Below, one piece after another: positions 31,003 to 42,913 of a stretch of DNA of 64,000 bases (the first letter of the stretch is position 1; each line of letters begins with the position of its first letter). Source of the DNA: Yponomeuta sedellus (lineage: Eukaryota > Arthropoda > Insecta > Lepidoptera > Yponomeutidae); contig OW203745.1 of assembly GCA_934045075.1 (NCBI GenBank), positions 16,976,748 through 17,040,747 on the forward strand, given 5' to 3'. The position numbers and the translations under genes are program-made. The notes under the pieces are model-generated. The model was not told the DNA's origin. It searched no databases and saw only the letters and a list, made by a program, of their open reading frames with translations.

Positions 31003-32064
31003 TTTTTTTTTTTTTTTTTGGTAACGCGGGGGAATGCATTTACGCACTTCACCACTCTGCTGTCAGGGGACAACAGAGCGGCTTCGTGTGGGACTCCCAG
31101 CCCAAGGGCTGGACTACCCACTAAACCCCCGCGGTGATCCTCCTCTCCTCTACCGGGTCGCGGGGTAGGCCAAAGGTTAAGTCACCGCGACCCGGCAAGA
31201 GGTCGCCCCACTGGAGGGGCTCGACTGGTGGGGGAGCCAGAGTGGCTCCCCAGCGGCGCCCCCTGCCCCATCGCAACGACGGAGCAAGGGAACGCCGCGT
31301 CTCCTCAGGGGGGCCATATAGGCCCCCATACGCTCCAATGCGCCGCCCCCCCCCAATCCCATTGCTAAAACAATGGGACTAGAGGGGGCGGCGCATCGCT
31401 GCGAGGCCCGTCGCGTCGCTCACCAGCGCTTCTCTGAGAACAGAGAAGGTGGAGAGCGAGCGCGCGGGCCCTCTCTGTGCTGGAAGGCACCCCCGGATCA
31501 CGCAGGGGCGCCTTCCGGCCCGCCGTGTTAGAGGCGGAGAGTCCCCTGACCCCCCGCCCACGGCACTGATCCGACTGGTACGAGGCGCCCGGAGGCGCCC
31601 CCCCCAGCCGGACCTCCTCCTCTTGGTCGCTTGGGTCCCACTCCACGGTGTGAAGCAGGGCCCAAGCGACTAAACGGTCGCAGAGGACAGGGAGAGAGGC
31701 GCACCGCAATACCAGCACTCCTCTTCCCCTGCGACCCCACCGCGTCCGCCATCAACCGGCGGCGGCCCCGGTAAGGCCGCGGCAGGCAGGGAGAAGCGCG
31801 CACCGTAATACCGGCACTCCTCTCCCGCCGCGGCCTCCTCCCTTCGGCTGCGATGCCGCCCATACGGCATCGCAGCCCGCCTCAGTGGCGGTGCTGCCCA
31901 TACAGCACCGCCACCTACTGACCGCTCGACTCGCAAGCGAGGAGCGGTCCCTCCGCGGTTGCTCTTGGTTTCACCGTGGGTGTGTTCCCGCCCGTAGGCC
32001 CCCACGGCTACTTAGCCCCCTCGCCACGACAAGGCGGCAACCGTCGAGGGGGAGGGGGGGGGAG
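31003..32064 (-). mobile_element. N1f: hairpin-string non-autonomous telomeric retroposon
   Basis: Complete copy with T17 and all modules. The gcccctccacgtgaggggc hairpin of other copies is shortened to gccccactggaggggc, keeping the stem. The 5' terminus has extra G residues before TTAGG. Confidence 0.85.
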
Positions 32065-32104
32065 GTTAGGTTAGGTTAGGTTAGGTTAGGTTAGGTTAGG
32101 TTAG
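32065..32104 (+). repeat. (TTAGG)8 telomeric repeat
   Basis: Seven full units and TTAG, after which element C1 begins with TCTGCG. Confidence 0.95.
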
Positions 32105-34319
32105 TCTGCGTCGGTACGCCATTGCGAGTAGATGTGTGCGCTGTTCGCTACTTTGCAAATAAGTACCCGCAGCAATTGCTTTTGTTTATTTATTAGTAAA
32201 TAAAAGTGTGAAGTGCCTGCATACGTGTGCATCTGTGTTTGGCGTGTGCGTGCGTAGTGCACGTTATAAGATACGATGGATGCGGCCGCGGCGCCTGGCG
32301 CCGATCTGTCGGCTGCCGGCGCCGCTATGGCGGGAGACGGCGAGGCGTCTGGCGGCGGCGCTCGAACTACCCACGAGGGAAAAAAACCAACTCGCGGTAA
32401 GTTGTGGGTGGTGGCAGCGAGGAAGCGAGGCCGCTCCACTGAGTCGGATGGGTCGTGGGACTCTGAGCCAGATGGCGAGGAGGAGACGGCTTTGCTCCCA
32501 AAGGTGTCCCGCGTAGGGACGCGCGGCGGTGTCGCCGCAAGGGCCCGTGGCAGAACGGCGAAGCGCGGCGGCGCCCGTAGAACGGCTGGTGAGGCGAAGG
32601 AGGCCGCCCGCGAAGAGCAGAAGCTCTGCGCGCAGGCAGAGGTGGCGAGCCTTACGGCTCAGTACTATCGTCGGTCGACATCGCCGCGTGCCTCGACGTC
32701 AGCGGCGTTCGCGGGGGGCGTCGTACCGGTGGGGGAACTTGTGGCTCAGATAAACTCGGCTATTCTTTACATAGCTGAAGTGGGCCGCAAGTCCAAAAAT
32801 ATAAAGGGCGAGCTGCTTGGTGGCCTGAAGAAGGCTACGGCGGCGATCGGGGACGCTGTTGCGGAACTGAGTGTCCGCACGGCTACCGCCGAGACCCGCC
32901 GTGTCTCCGAGGAGAACGCCCGCCTCCGCGCTAGGGTCGACGAGCTGGAGAAGGCGAGCCGTGCCCCTGTTGTGGCACCCGTGCAGGCTGCCGCCGCCAC
33001 TGTTCGCGCTTTGCCTGCTGCTGCTGCCGCTGTTCGTGCCTCGCCGGCTGCCGCCGCGGCGCGTGTGCCGCCGGCGGCTGACTCCGGGCGTGTACGGCTG
33101 CCGGCCGTTGCCGGATCGGCGCGAGCACCGGCGACTGCTGCGGCACGTGTGACCCACGGGTCGCCGGCCGCGACGGCGCGTGGGCCGCCGGCCGCCACGG
33201 CGCGTGGGCCGCCGGCCGTCGCGGTGCGTGTGCCGCCGGCGGTCGCGATGCGTGGGCCGCCGGCCGCTATGGTGCGTGGGCCGCCGGCCGCTACGGTGCG
33301 TGGGCCGCCAGCCGTCACGGTGCGTGAGCCGCCGGCCGTAACGGTGCGTGGGCCGCCGGTCGTCTCTGTGCGAGGTCCGCCGGCGGCCGCGGTACGCGGG
33401 CCGCCGCTCGCCGCCGTGCGCGGGTCAACGCCCGCCGCGGTGCGCGGGTCGCCAGCCGCCGTGGTGCGTGCCGCGCCGGCCCCCGGCGCCGGCGTGCGCG
33501 CTACGGTGTCGGCGGCTGCTGCTCGGGTGGCGGCGGCACGTGTTGCTACACGCGGCACATATGCGGGTGCGGTGGCTGGCGGACGTGTTAGCTGCTCGCC
33601 CGCTTCTGCCAGCGGGCGTGCGGTAGGCGCGCACGGCGACTTGCCCGCGACGGCGACGAGTGTGAGGGAGGACGCGGCGACCGCCCGCTCGCCACCCGCC
33701 GCTTGTGTGGATGATGAGACGAACGACGTCGACGTCGAGGTGATCGACGACACGCCGACTGCTGCCTCGCCCGCGGACTGGGTGGTGCACGAGACACCCG
33801 CCCGCCGTCGCCGGCGTCGTAGGACGATGGCGGCGCGGCGTCTAGTACGGTACGATCAGTGACAGAAGATGAATGAATGGCTCGTTATACATGCCAGACC
33901 GCGGGCCGGGCGTCACCACGCGCTTGCCCCGCGATCGGAATGGTGTGCCGAGCAGAAATACAAGGTGATGGAAGAGTGGTGCTAGGTACGTGCTAGATCG
34001 ACGTGGAGCGGGCGCCACCACACGTGCGACCCACGATCGTAACTGGTGCGACCAGCACAACAAACAAGATATGATGGATGCTATGATGAAGAGAATGGGG
34101 GTAGCGGAGCGCCTATGGCTCCTCCACCGCTACCCTATGCGGAAACGCAAAAGGTGGGGACGGGGTCGCCAGCCGAGTTGCGGAGGTGTCTTTGCGAATC
34201 ACGTAGCTCGGTGTGAATGGCGAGAGACGGAACACCGGAGGGGTTTTAGTGGGTGCAAGCCCCACATAACCCGGCGTTTTCCCCGAGACGCCGGGTATCT
34301 GTCAGAGATTTCCCCTCCG

Positions 34320-34370
<51 letters not shown>
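32105..34370 (+). mobile_element. C1: internally deleted SART-type element
   Basis: The 5' end TCTGCGTCGGTACGCC after TTAG is the same as in the full copies at 40196 and 56984. ORF1 runs to about 33840 and then the sequence jumps into the second half of the 3' UTR (matching 46675 onwards), losing about 4.7 kb including the ORF1 zinc knuckles and all of ORF2. The 3' UTR ends in A51 followed by GGTTAGG. It kept both termini, so it could have been moved in trans by a full element. Confidence 0.9.
32276..33862 (+). pseudogene. C1 ORF1 fragment (gag-like), C-terminal part deleted
   Basis: Begins MDAAAAPGADLSAAGAA, as in the intact copy at 57155. It retains the N-terminal Arg/Ala-rich part, the KNIKGELLGGLKKATAAIG segment, the coiled-coil-like ENARLRARVDELEKA and the VRGPPA repeat region, then ends after MAARR with a short foreign tail read from the 3' UTR. 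The conserved central domain and all CCHC knuckles are missing. The DNA is almost identical to the copy at 40368, so the deletion is recent. Confidence 0.9.
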
Positions 34371-34372
<2 letters not shown>

Positions 34373-34414
34373 TTAGGTTAGGTTAGGTTAGGTTAGGTTA
34401 GGTTAGGTTAGGTT
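34371..34414 (+). repeat. (TTAGG)8 telomeric repeat
   Basis: Perfect units between the C1 poly(A) and the truncated C element. Confidence 0.95.
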
Positions 34415-34415
34415 G

Positions 34416-34769
34416 CCCGGCATGGCCCGAGTAGAGCTGCTGACGGCGCGCCCACTGCGCTGCTACAGGTGCTTGGAGCCTGGCCACACGCGTGCGCTAT
34501 GCCCGTCGACGGAGGACCGCAGTGATCTGTGTTATCGCTGCGGTGAGCCCGGCCACAAGGCCGGCGCCTGCCACGCCACGCCGCGCTGCACCCTGTGCGC
34601 GGCGGCGGGTAGGCCTTCTGAGCACACGTGCGGCAGCAAAGCCTGCCCTGCACCGAGGAGAGCGCCGGCGGTGAGTCTGGGCCCACAGGCCCCTCCCCAG
34701 CCACAGCGCCAGCCGACCCCCGGTGCAGGGGCGGCTACTGCGGAGGCTGACATGGACACTGCCGCGTAA
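34416..34769 (+). pseudogene. C2t ORF1 C-terminal fragment (zinc knuckles)
   Basis: Encodes the CCHC knuckles CYRCLEPGHTRALC, CYRCGEPGHKAGAC and the third CTLC...H...C cluster, then a Pro/Gln-rich tail ending DMDTAA. The remaining N-terminal three quarters of ORF1 were never copied. The stop TAA is directly followed by the ORF2 ATG. Confidence 0.85.
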
Positions 34770-35702
34770 ATGGCCACGTGCAGATTCCTGCAGGCCAATC
34801 TGAACCATTGCGCGAGAGCACAGGACTTGCTGATCCAGAGCCTTGCGCAGTGGCAGATACACGTGGCGGTTGTCGCTGAGCCTTACCGGGTTCCGGCGCA
34901 CGCCGGCTGGGCGGGTGACGACGACGGCACTGTCGCATTGGTCGTGAGGACGGGCGCTGGGGCACCACCGTTGGAGCGGCTGTCGAAGGGGCGCGGGTGG
35001 GTCGCGGGGGAGGTTGATGGCACGATGATCGTCGCCGTGTACTTCTCTCCGAACGGCTCACTTGCGCAGTTCGAGCGATACCTCCGCCAGCTCGAAGTGT
35101 TGGTGGCCGGGCGCCGTCCTCGCCACGTACTCGTCGCTGGGGACCTCAACGCCAAGTCACCGATGTGGGAGTCCACGGTGACAAACGCGCGAGGCAGGGA
35201 GGCGGAGGACTGGGCCGTTGCGGGAGGATACACGGCACTGAACAGGGGAGGGGTGCACACTTGTGTACGGCACGAGGGAGGATCGGTCGTGGACGTCACG
35301 TTTGCGACACACTCCCTTGCGCGCCGCGTCACGGGTTGGGAAGTCTTGGAGGAGGTAGAAACTCTGTCGGACCACCGATACATTCGGTTCGATGTGACGG
35401 CCCTCTCTACGGCTCCGACCGACCTGTGGCACCCTCTGCCGGGAGAGCCCCCGCGCTGGGCTGTCAAACAGCTGGACAGGGAGCTGCTGCACGAGGCTGC
35501 CGAGGTTGAGGCCTGGGTCAAGGGCTCCGCCGCCAGCCCCGAGGATATAGACGTTTCGGCCGAGGTTGAGTGGCTTCGTGGGGCGCTAACGCGAGCCTGT
35601 GACGTCGCGATGCCCCGTCTTCGGCCTGGTGCCCCCTTTCGCCGCGTGCACTGGTGCTTGCCCCGCGATCGGAATGGTGTGCCGAGCAGAAATACAAGGT
35701 GA
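34770..35702 (+). pseudogene. C2t ORF2 fragment: endonuclease domain only
   Basis: Residues 1 to about 296 are the start of the ORF2 protein and include the complete APE-like endonuclease: LQANLNHCARAQD, AEPYRVP, GDLNAKSPMW and SDHRYIRF. After VHWC the frame continues with about 14 codons read from the 3' UTR and stops. There is no reverse transcriptase. If expressed it would be a free endonuclease with telomeric specificity, but nothing shows that it is. Confidence 0.85.
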
Positions 35703-36055
35703 TGGAAGAGTGGTGCTAGGTACGTGCTAGATCGACGTGGAGCGGGCGCCACCACACGTGCGACCCACGATCGTAACTGGTGCGACCAGCACAACAAACA
35801 AGATATGATGGATGCTATGATGAAGAGAATGGGGGTAGCGGAGCGCCTATGGCTCCTCCACCGCTACCCTATGCGGAAACGCAAAAGGTGGGGACGGGGT
35901 CGCCAGCCGAGTTGCGGAGGTGTCTTTGCGAATCACGTAGCTCGGTGTGAATGGCGAGAGACGGAACACCGGAGGGGTTTTAGTGGGTGCAAGCCCCACA
36001 TAACCCGGCGTTTTCCCCGAGACGCCGGGTATCTGTCAGAGATTTCCCCTCCGGG

Positions 36056-36123
<68 letters not shown>

Positions 36124-36125
<2 letters not shown>

Positions 36126-36132
36126 TTAGGTT
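36124..36132 (+). repeat. Single TTAGG spacer
   Basis: GGTTAGGTT between the C2t poly(A) and the truncated A2-like element. Confidence 0.9.
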
Positions 36133-36813
36133 GCCCGAGCGTACCGCACCACCTCGTACGAGGCGGCGACGGTGCTGGCCGGTAGCCCTCCGTGGGACCT
36201 CGAAGCCGAAGTACTTGCGGAGGTCTACTGGCGCGGCGCGGAGGTTCGCGCCAACGGCGGGATGCCTCTTCCGGAGCAGATCGTGCGGTGGAGAGAGGGA
36301 GCCCGCGACGGTCTGTTCCGGGAGTGGGAGGAGAGGTTGGCGCGACCTACCGCCGGCCTCGAGGTGGTGGCCGCCGTTCGGCCCGTCCTTCGGGACTGGG
36401 CCGACCGCAGGCACGGCGCCCTGACCTACCGTCTGGCGCAGGTCCTCACCGGGCATGGATGCTTTGGTGTGTACCTGTGCCGGATAGCGGGTCGGGAGCC
36501 GTCGACGGCGTGCCACCACTGCGACGCGGCGGAGGACACGGCGCAGCACACGCGCGCCGTGTGCCCCGCGTGGGCGGAGCCGCGTGCCGAGCTGGCCGCG
36601 GCTATTGGGGCGGACCTCTCGCTGCCGGCGATCGTCAGTGCGATGGTCGGCAGCGAGGAGGCCTGGGGGGCGGTCCTCGCGTTCTGCGAGGCCGTCATGG
36701 CGAGGAAGGAGGCGGCGGAGAGGGCGCGAGAGGATGATCCCCTTGCGCTCCCTCTCCGCCGTCGGAGAACCGGGCGCAGACGGCGGGCGTATGCCGACCG
36801 TCTGCCGCCATAA
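36133..36813 (+). pseudogene. A2' ORF2 C-terminal fragment
   Basis: The frame runs from the junction (ARAYRTTSYEAATVLAG) to the stop, about 226 codons, and encodes the post-RT region and the CCHC module CHHCDAAEDTAQHTRAVC. It contains no catalytic motif. The open frame has survived because the copy is recent. Confidence 0.9.
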
Positions 36814-37155
36814 CAGGGGCCTTCGGGCGGGGGGTCGGGGGGCCCCCCGCTCGACTAAGAGGTCCCGTGCTGGAAGGCGCTCTGCGTGTTCCGGAGTGCC
36901 TTCAGCGGAGTAGGGGGGACAAAGCCATCCCCCCGGAGGAGTGCCCGCAAGGGCGCCCGCAGACGGGGTCGCGGAAGTATGCGCAAGCGTCCCCGTGGCC
37001 CCGTCCTTTGCGGTGCGGAGGAACACCCCAGGAGTTTTAGTCGGTATACCGCCCTTGTCAGGGCGGGGAGTCCGACATAACCACTGTGCTCCCCCGAGCC
37101 GGTGGTACCCGTAATTGGGGTTTCTCCTGGGTGAAAAAAAAAAAAAAAAAAAAAA
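36133..37155 (+). mobile_element. A2': 5'-truncated A2-type element
   Basis: Starts in the last third of ORF2 (as at 26020 of A2) and continues through the same 3' UTR to A22. It is nearly identical to A2 over its length. Confidence 0.9.
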
Positions 37156-37199
37156 GGTTAGGTTAGGTTAGGTTAGGTTAGGTTAGGTTAGGTTAGGTT
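37156..37199 (+). repeat. (TTAGG)8 telomeric repeat
   Basis: Perfect units between the A2' poly(A) and N2a. Confidence 0.95.
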
Positions 37200-38111
37200 G
37201 GGGTGCGATGCCAGATTACCTTCCCGTGTGCCCTTCCGCTTCCGTTCCTACTGATTCATCTTGAACCAGTAGGAAGGGTAAGTGGCAAGGGCCGGTGCAC
37301 CCTGGGCGCTGGTCAGTAACTTCTCTTTATGGGATCTTGCTGGCCAGCGGCGAAAAATCTGGCGGGAGGGGTCGCGTGGGCCCTGTTTCACTTTGTGGAG
37401 CGGGACCCAGGCGACCAACCGAATGAAGGACCGACTGGGGGGGGCGCCGCTGCGCGGAAGCGCGCACGCCTCGTACCAGTTGGACCAGAGTGGCCGCCGG
37501 GACGCGGAGGGTCGGGGGACTCTCCGCGTCCATCACGGCGGGCCGGAAGGCGCCCTTGCGTGTTCCGAGGGTGCCTTCTGGCACGGAGGGGGCCCGCGCG
37601 GTCGCTCACCGCCTTCTCTGCTTTCAGAAAAGTGCTGGTGGGCGACGTGACGGGCCTCACGTGTGGGGCGTGTGGGGACCGGGACGCTTGGGCCCCCACG
37701 CGCCTCAACGAGGAGGTGCGCCGCCCTCCCCGTCTCATCGACCGGGTTGCGATGGGATGGAGGGGGCGGCGCGTTGGGGCGTATGGGGGCCAAGATCATA
37801 CGCACTTGGCCCCTATGCGCTCCAACGAAGAGATGCGGCGTTTTCTACCCCCGTCGTCGAGCACCGACGGGGCAGAAGCGCCGCCGAAGGAGTGCCCGAA
37901 AGGGCGCCCGCAGACGGGGTCGCGGAAGTGTGCGCAAGCGTTCCCGTGGCCCCGTCCTTTGCGGTGCGGAGGAACACCCCAGGAGTTTTAGTCGGTATAC
38001 CGCCCTTTTTAAGGGCGGGGAGTCCGACATAACCACTGTGCTCCCCCGAGCCGGTGGTACCCGTAATTGGGGTTTCTCCTGGGTGAAAAAAAAAAAAAAA
38101 AAAAAAAAAAA
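37200..38111 (+). mobile_element. N2a: plus-strand hairpin-string non-autonomous element
   Basis: The 5' end GGGGTGCGATGCCAGAT is shared with N2b. A 5' stem TTCCTACTG/CAGTAGGAA is followed by a core homologous to N1 read in N1's own sense: ggaccgactgggggg, cctcgtaccagt, cacggcgggccggaaggcgcc, cttctctgctttcag and gcgccgccctcc occur in the same order. The last ~230 bp match the A2 3' end, including the GTCGG/CCGAC stem, followed by A26 and GGTTAGG. There is no conserved frame. It presumably borrows the A2-type machinery through the shared tail. Confidence 0.85.
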
Positions 38112-39044
<933 letters not shown>

Positions 39045-39087
39045 GTTAGGTTAGGTTAGGTTAGGTTAGGTTAGGTTAGGTTAGGTT
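39045..39087 (+). repeat. (TTAGG)8 telomeric repeat
   Basis: Perfect units between the facing 5' ends of N1g and N2b. Confidence 0.95.
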
Positions 39088-40169
39088 GGGGTGCGATGCC
39101 AGATAACCTTCACGTGTACCCCTCCGCTTTCCGTTCCATCTGATTCTATGAACCAGGTGGAGGGGCAAGTGGTGGGGTCGGTGCACCCTGAGCGTTAGTC
39201 AGTAAGTTGTTAACGGAACTTACTGGCTAACGGCGAATAATCTGGCGGGAGGGGTCGCGTGGGCCCTGTTTCACTTTGTGGAGCGGGACCCAGGCGACCA
39301 ACCGATTGAAGGACCGACTGGGGGGGGGCGCCGCTGCGCGAAAGCGCGCGCGCCTCGTACCAGTCGGACCAGAGTGGCCGTGGGCGGAGGGTCGGGGGAC
39401 CTTCTGCCTCCATCACGGCGGGAGGGGTCGCGTGGGCCCTGTTTCACTTTGTGGAGCGGGACCCAGGCGACCAACCGAATGAAGGACCGACTGGGGGGGG
39501 CGCTGCTGCGCGGAAGCGCGCGCGCCTCGTACCAGTCAGACCAGAGTGGCCGCCGGGACGCGGAGGGTCGGGGGACCCTCTGCCTCCATCACGGCGGGCC
39601 GGAAGGCGCCCTTGCGTGTTCCGAGGGTGCCTTCTGGCACGGAGGGGGCCCGCGCGGTCGCTCACCGCCTTCTCTGCTTTCAGAGAAGTGCTGGTGGGCG
39701 ACGTGACGGGCCTCAAGTGTGGGGCGTGTGGGGGCCAACAGTTGACATTGGCCCCCATGCTCCCCAACGAGGAGGTGCGCCGCCCTCCTCTAATCCCATT
39801 GGACCACACAACAATGGGATGGAGGGGGCGGCGCGTTGGGGCGTGTGGTGGACAAGGGGTTCGCACTTGGCCACTATGCGCTCCAACGAAGAGATGCGGC
39901 GTTCCCTCGCCCCGTCGTTCGGTCCGATGCGATGGGGCAGGGGCGCCGCCGAAGGAGTGCCCGAAAGGGCGCCCGCAGACGGGGTCGCGGAAGTGTGCGC
40001 AAGCGTTCCCGTGGCCCCGTCCTTTGCGGTGCGGAGGAACACCCCAGGAGTTTTAGTCGGTATACCGCCCTTTTCAGGGCGGGGAGTCCGACATAACCAC
40101 TGTGCTCCCCCGAGCCGGTGGTACCCGTAATTGGGGTTTCTCCTGGGTGAAAAAAAAAAAAAAAAAAAA
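39088..40169 (+). mobile_element. N2b: plus-strand hairpin-string non-autonomous element
   Basis: Same 5' end and 3' end as N2a. The 5' stem is CCATCTG/CAGGTGG where N2a has CCTACTG/CAGTAGG, so both strands of the stem changed. A 173-bp part of the core is tandemly duplicated. A20 tail then GGTTAGG. Confidence 0.85.
39244..39590 (+). repeat. 173-bp tandem duplication inside N2b
   Basis: ggcgggaggggtcgcgtggg starts at 39244 and again at 39417; both units run through the gggccctgtttcac and cctcgtaccagtc words with few differences. N2a has one unit only. Confidence 0.9.
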
Positions 40170-40195
40170 GGTTAGGTTAGGTTAGGTTAGGTTAG
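40170..40195 (+). repeat. (TTAGG)5 telomeric repeat
   Basis: Ends in TTAG, joined to TCTGCG of element C2. Confidence 0.95.
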
Positions 40196-40367
40196 TCTGC
40201 GTCGGTACGCCATTGCGAGTAGATGTGTGCGCTGTTCGCTACTTTGCAAAATAAGTACCCGCAGCAATTGCTTTTGTTTATTTATTAGTAAATAAAAGTG
40301 TGAAGTGCCTGCATACGTGTGCATCTGCGTTTGGCGTGTGCGTGCGTAGTGCACGTTATAAACTACG

Positions 40368-42913
40368 ATGGATGCGGCCGCGGCGCCTGGCGCCGATCTG
40401 TCGGCTGCCGGCGCCGCTATGGCGGGAGACGGCGAGGCGTCTGGCGGCGGCGCTCGAACTACCCACGAGGGAAAAAAAAAAAAAAAAAAAAAAAACCAAC
40501 TCGCGGTAAGTTGTGGGTGGTGGCAGCGAGGAAGCGAGGCCGCTCCACTGAGTCGGATGGGTCGTGGGACTCTGAGCCAGATGGCGAGGAGGAGACGGCT
40601 TTGCTCCCAAAGGTGTCCCGCGTAGGGACGCGCGGCGGTGTCGCCGCAAGGGCCCGTGGCAGAACGGCGAAGCGCGGCGGCGCCCGTAGAACGGCTGGTG
40701 AGGCGAAGGAGGCCGCCCGCGAAGAGCAGAAGCTCTGCGCGCAGGCAGAGGTGGCGAGCCTTACGGCTCAGTACTATCGTCGGTCGACATCGCCGCGTGC
40801 CTCGACGTCAGCGGCGTTCGCGGGGGGCGTCGTACCGGTGGGGGAACTTGTGGCTCAGATAAACTCGGCTATTCTATACATAGCTGAAGTGGGCCGCAAG
40901 TCCAAAAATATAAAGGGCGAGCTGCTTGGTGGCCTGAAGAAGGCTACGGCGGCGATCGGGGACGCTGTTGCGGAACTGAGTGTCCGCACGGCTACCGCCG
41001 AGACCCGCCGTGTCTCCGAGGAGAACGCCCGCCTCCGCGCTAGGGTCGACGAGCTGGAGAAGGCGAGCCGTGCCCCTGTTGTGGCACCCGTGCAGGCTGC
41101 CGCCGCCACTGTTCGCGCTTTGCCTGCTGCTGCTGCCGCTGTTCGTGCCTCGCCGGCTGCCGCCGCGGCGCGTGTGCCGCCGGCGGCTGACTCCGGGCGT
41201 GTACGGCTGCCGGCCGTTGCCGGATCGGCGCGAGCACCGGCGACTGCTGCGGCACGTGTGACCCACGGGTCGCCGGCCGCGACGGCGCGTGGGCCGCCGG
41301 CCGCCACGGCGCGTGGGCCGCCGGCCGTCGCGGTGCGTGTGCCGCCGGCGGTCGCGATGCGTGGGCCGCCGGCCGCTATGGTGCGTGGGCCGCCGGCCGC
41401 TACGGTGCGTGGGCCGCCAGCCGTCACGGTGCGTGAGCCGCCGGCCGTAACGGTGCGTGGGCCGCCGGTCGTCTCTGTGCGAGGTCCGCCGGCGGCCGCG
41501 GTACGCGGGCCGCCGCTCGCCGCCGTGCGCGGGTCAACGCCCGCCGCGGTGCGCGGGTCGCCAGCCGCCGTGGTGCGTGCCGCGCCGGCCCCCGGCGCCG
41601 GCGTGCGCGCTACGGTGTCGGCGGCTGCTGCTCGGGTGGCGGCGGCACGTGTTGCTACACGCGGCACATATGCGGGTGCGGTGGCTGGCGGACGTGTTAG
41701 CTGCTCGCCCGCTTCTGCCAGCGGGCGTGCGGTAGGCGCGCACGGCGACTTGCCCGCGACGGCGACAAGTGTGAGGGAGGACGCGGCGACCGCCCGCTCG
41801 CCACCCGCCGCTTGTGTGGATGATGAGACGAATGACGTCGACGTCGAGGTGATCGACGACACGCCGACTGCTGCCTCGCCCGCGGACTGGGTGGTGCACG
41901 AGACACCCGCCCGCCGTCGCCGGCGTCGTAGGACGATGGCGGCGCGTCGGGTACCCGACGGCGAGCTGTCGGGGCCCGCCTCTGCATCCGTCCCGCTCGC
42001 GGGACCAGTGACGGCGGTGGCTCGTGGGACCGCGGGGACGCCACCCACGCCGGGCCAGCTGGCCGCGCGCAAGCTGCGTCTGCCGCGTTCTGCTGCAGTT
42101 GTTATTACGCTGCAGCCGGAGGCGATGGAAGCGGGCATGACGTATGCGCAGGTGATTTCGGAAGCGAGGTCAAAAATTGACATCGCTTCGCTTGAAATCA
42201 CCTCGCTGCGGTTCAAGCGATCGGTCACCGGGGCGCGGGTGCTGGAGGTGGCGGGGGCGGGTGCCGCGAGTGCTACCAAGGCGGACGCGCTGGCCCGAAA
42301 ACTGGAGGAGGTTCTCGGCTCGCAGACTGCGAGAGTTTCGAGGCCGATCAAGTCCGCAGAACTGCGGGTGTTCGGCCTCGACGATTCCGTCACAGCGGAC
42401 GAGGTGACCGCTGCGGTGGCTCGCTCGGGTGAATGTGAACGGGGGGCGGTAAAGTGCGGTGAGGTGCGCCCTGGCGCGACCGGCGCTTGCGCAGCTTGGG
42501 TGCGCTGCCCCGTGTCTGCGGCGAAGAAGGTCCTCGCGGCGGGCCGCCTCTCAGTCGGATGGGGCATGGCCCGAGTAGAGCTGCTGACGGCGCGCCCACT
42601 GCGCTGCTACAGGTGCTTGGAGCCTGGCCACACGCGTGCGCTATGCCCGTCGACGGAGGACCGCAGTGATCTGTGTTATCGCTGCGGTGAGCCCGGCCAC
42701 AAGGCCGGCGCCTGCCACGCCACGCCGCGCTGCACCCTGTGCGCGGCGGCGGGTAGGCCTTCTGAGCACACGTGCGGCAGCAAAGCCTGCCCTGCACCGA
42801 GGAGAGCGCCGGCGGCGAGTCTGGGCCCACAGGCCCCTCCCCAGCCACAGCGCCGGCCGACCCCCGGTGCAGGGGCGGCTACTGCGGAGGCTGACATGGA
42901 CACTGCCGCGTAA
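40368..42913 (+). pseudogene. C2 ORF1 (gag-like), shifted by an A24 run
   Basis: The ATG at 40368 (MDAAAAPGADLSAAGAA) matches the intact copy. At 40472-40495 the gene has 24 consecutive A where C1 has seven, and the added 17 bases shift the frame, ending the reading at 40625. Beyond the run the original frame is open to 42913 and contains the VRGPPA repeats, the conserved central domain and three CCHC knuckles (CYRCLEPGHTRALC, CYRCGEPGHKAGAC, CTLC). An apparent single frame from 40319 uses a wrong N terminus. Polymerase slippage in the element, or a sequencing or assembly error at a homopolymer, would explain it. Confidence 0.85.

Larger units (their letters stand above)
34415..36123 (+). mobile_element. 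C2t: 5'-truncated and internally deleted C element
   Basis: It begins inside ORF1 just before the zinc knuckles (gcatggcccgagtagagc, as at 42563), preceded by gcccg that does not match the full copy. It continues into ORF2 and at about 35656 jumps from within ORF2 into the 3' UTR (as at 46757). About 2.96 kb is missing relative to the full copy. A68 tail. The truncated start fits incomplete reverse transcription. The internal join is not at GT/AG, so it is not an intron. Confidence 0.9.

Noticed and set aside
32105..36123. Internal gaps of C1 and C2t as spliced introns
   Set aside because: The removed segments do not start with GT or end with AG at the joins, and the two copies use unrelated breakpoints.
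37200..37310. An HDV-like self-cleaving ribozyme at the N2 5' end (also considered for the A and C 5' ends)
   Set aside because: GGGTGC can pair with GCACCC and nested stems exist, but I could not fit the double pseudoknot with the catalytic C. An Infernal scan with HDV ribozyme models would decide.
40319..42913. A single 864-codon ORF1 starting at 40319
   Set aside because: Its first ~50 residues are in the wrong frame; the conserved start is at 40368 and the A24 run merely joins two frames.
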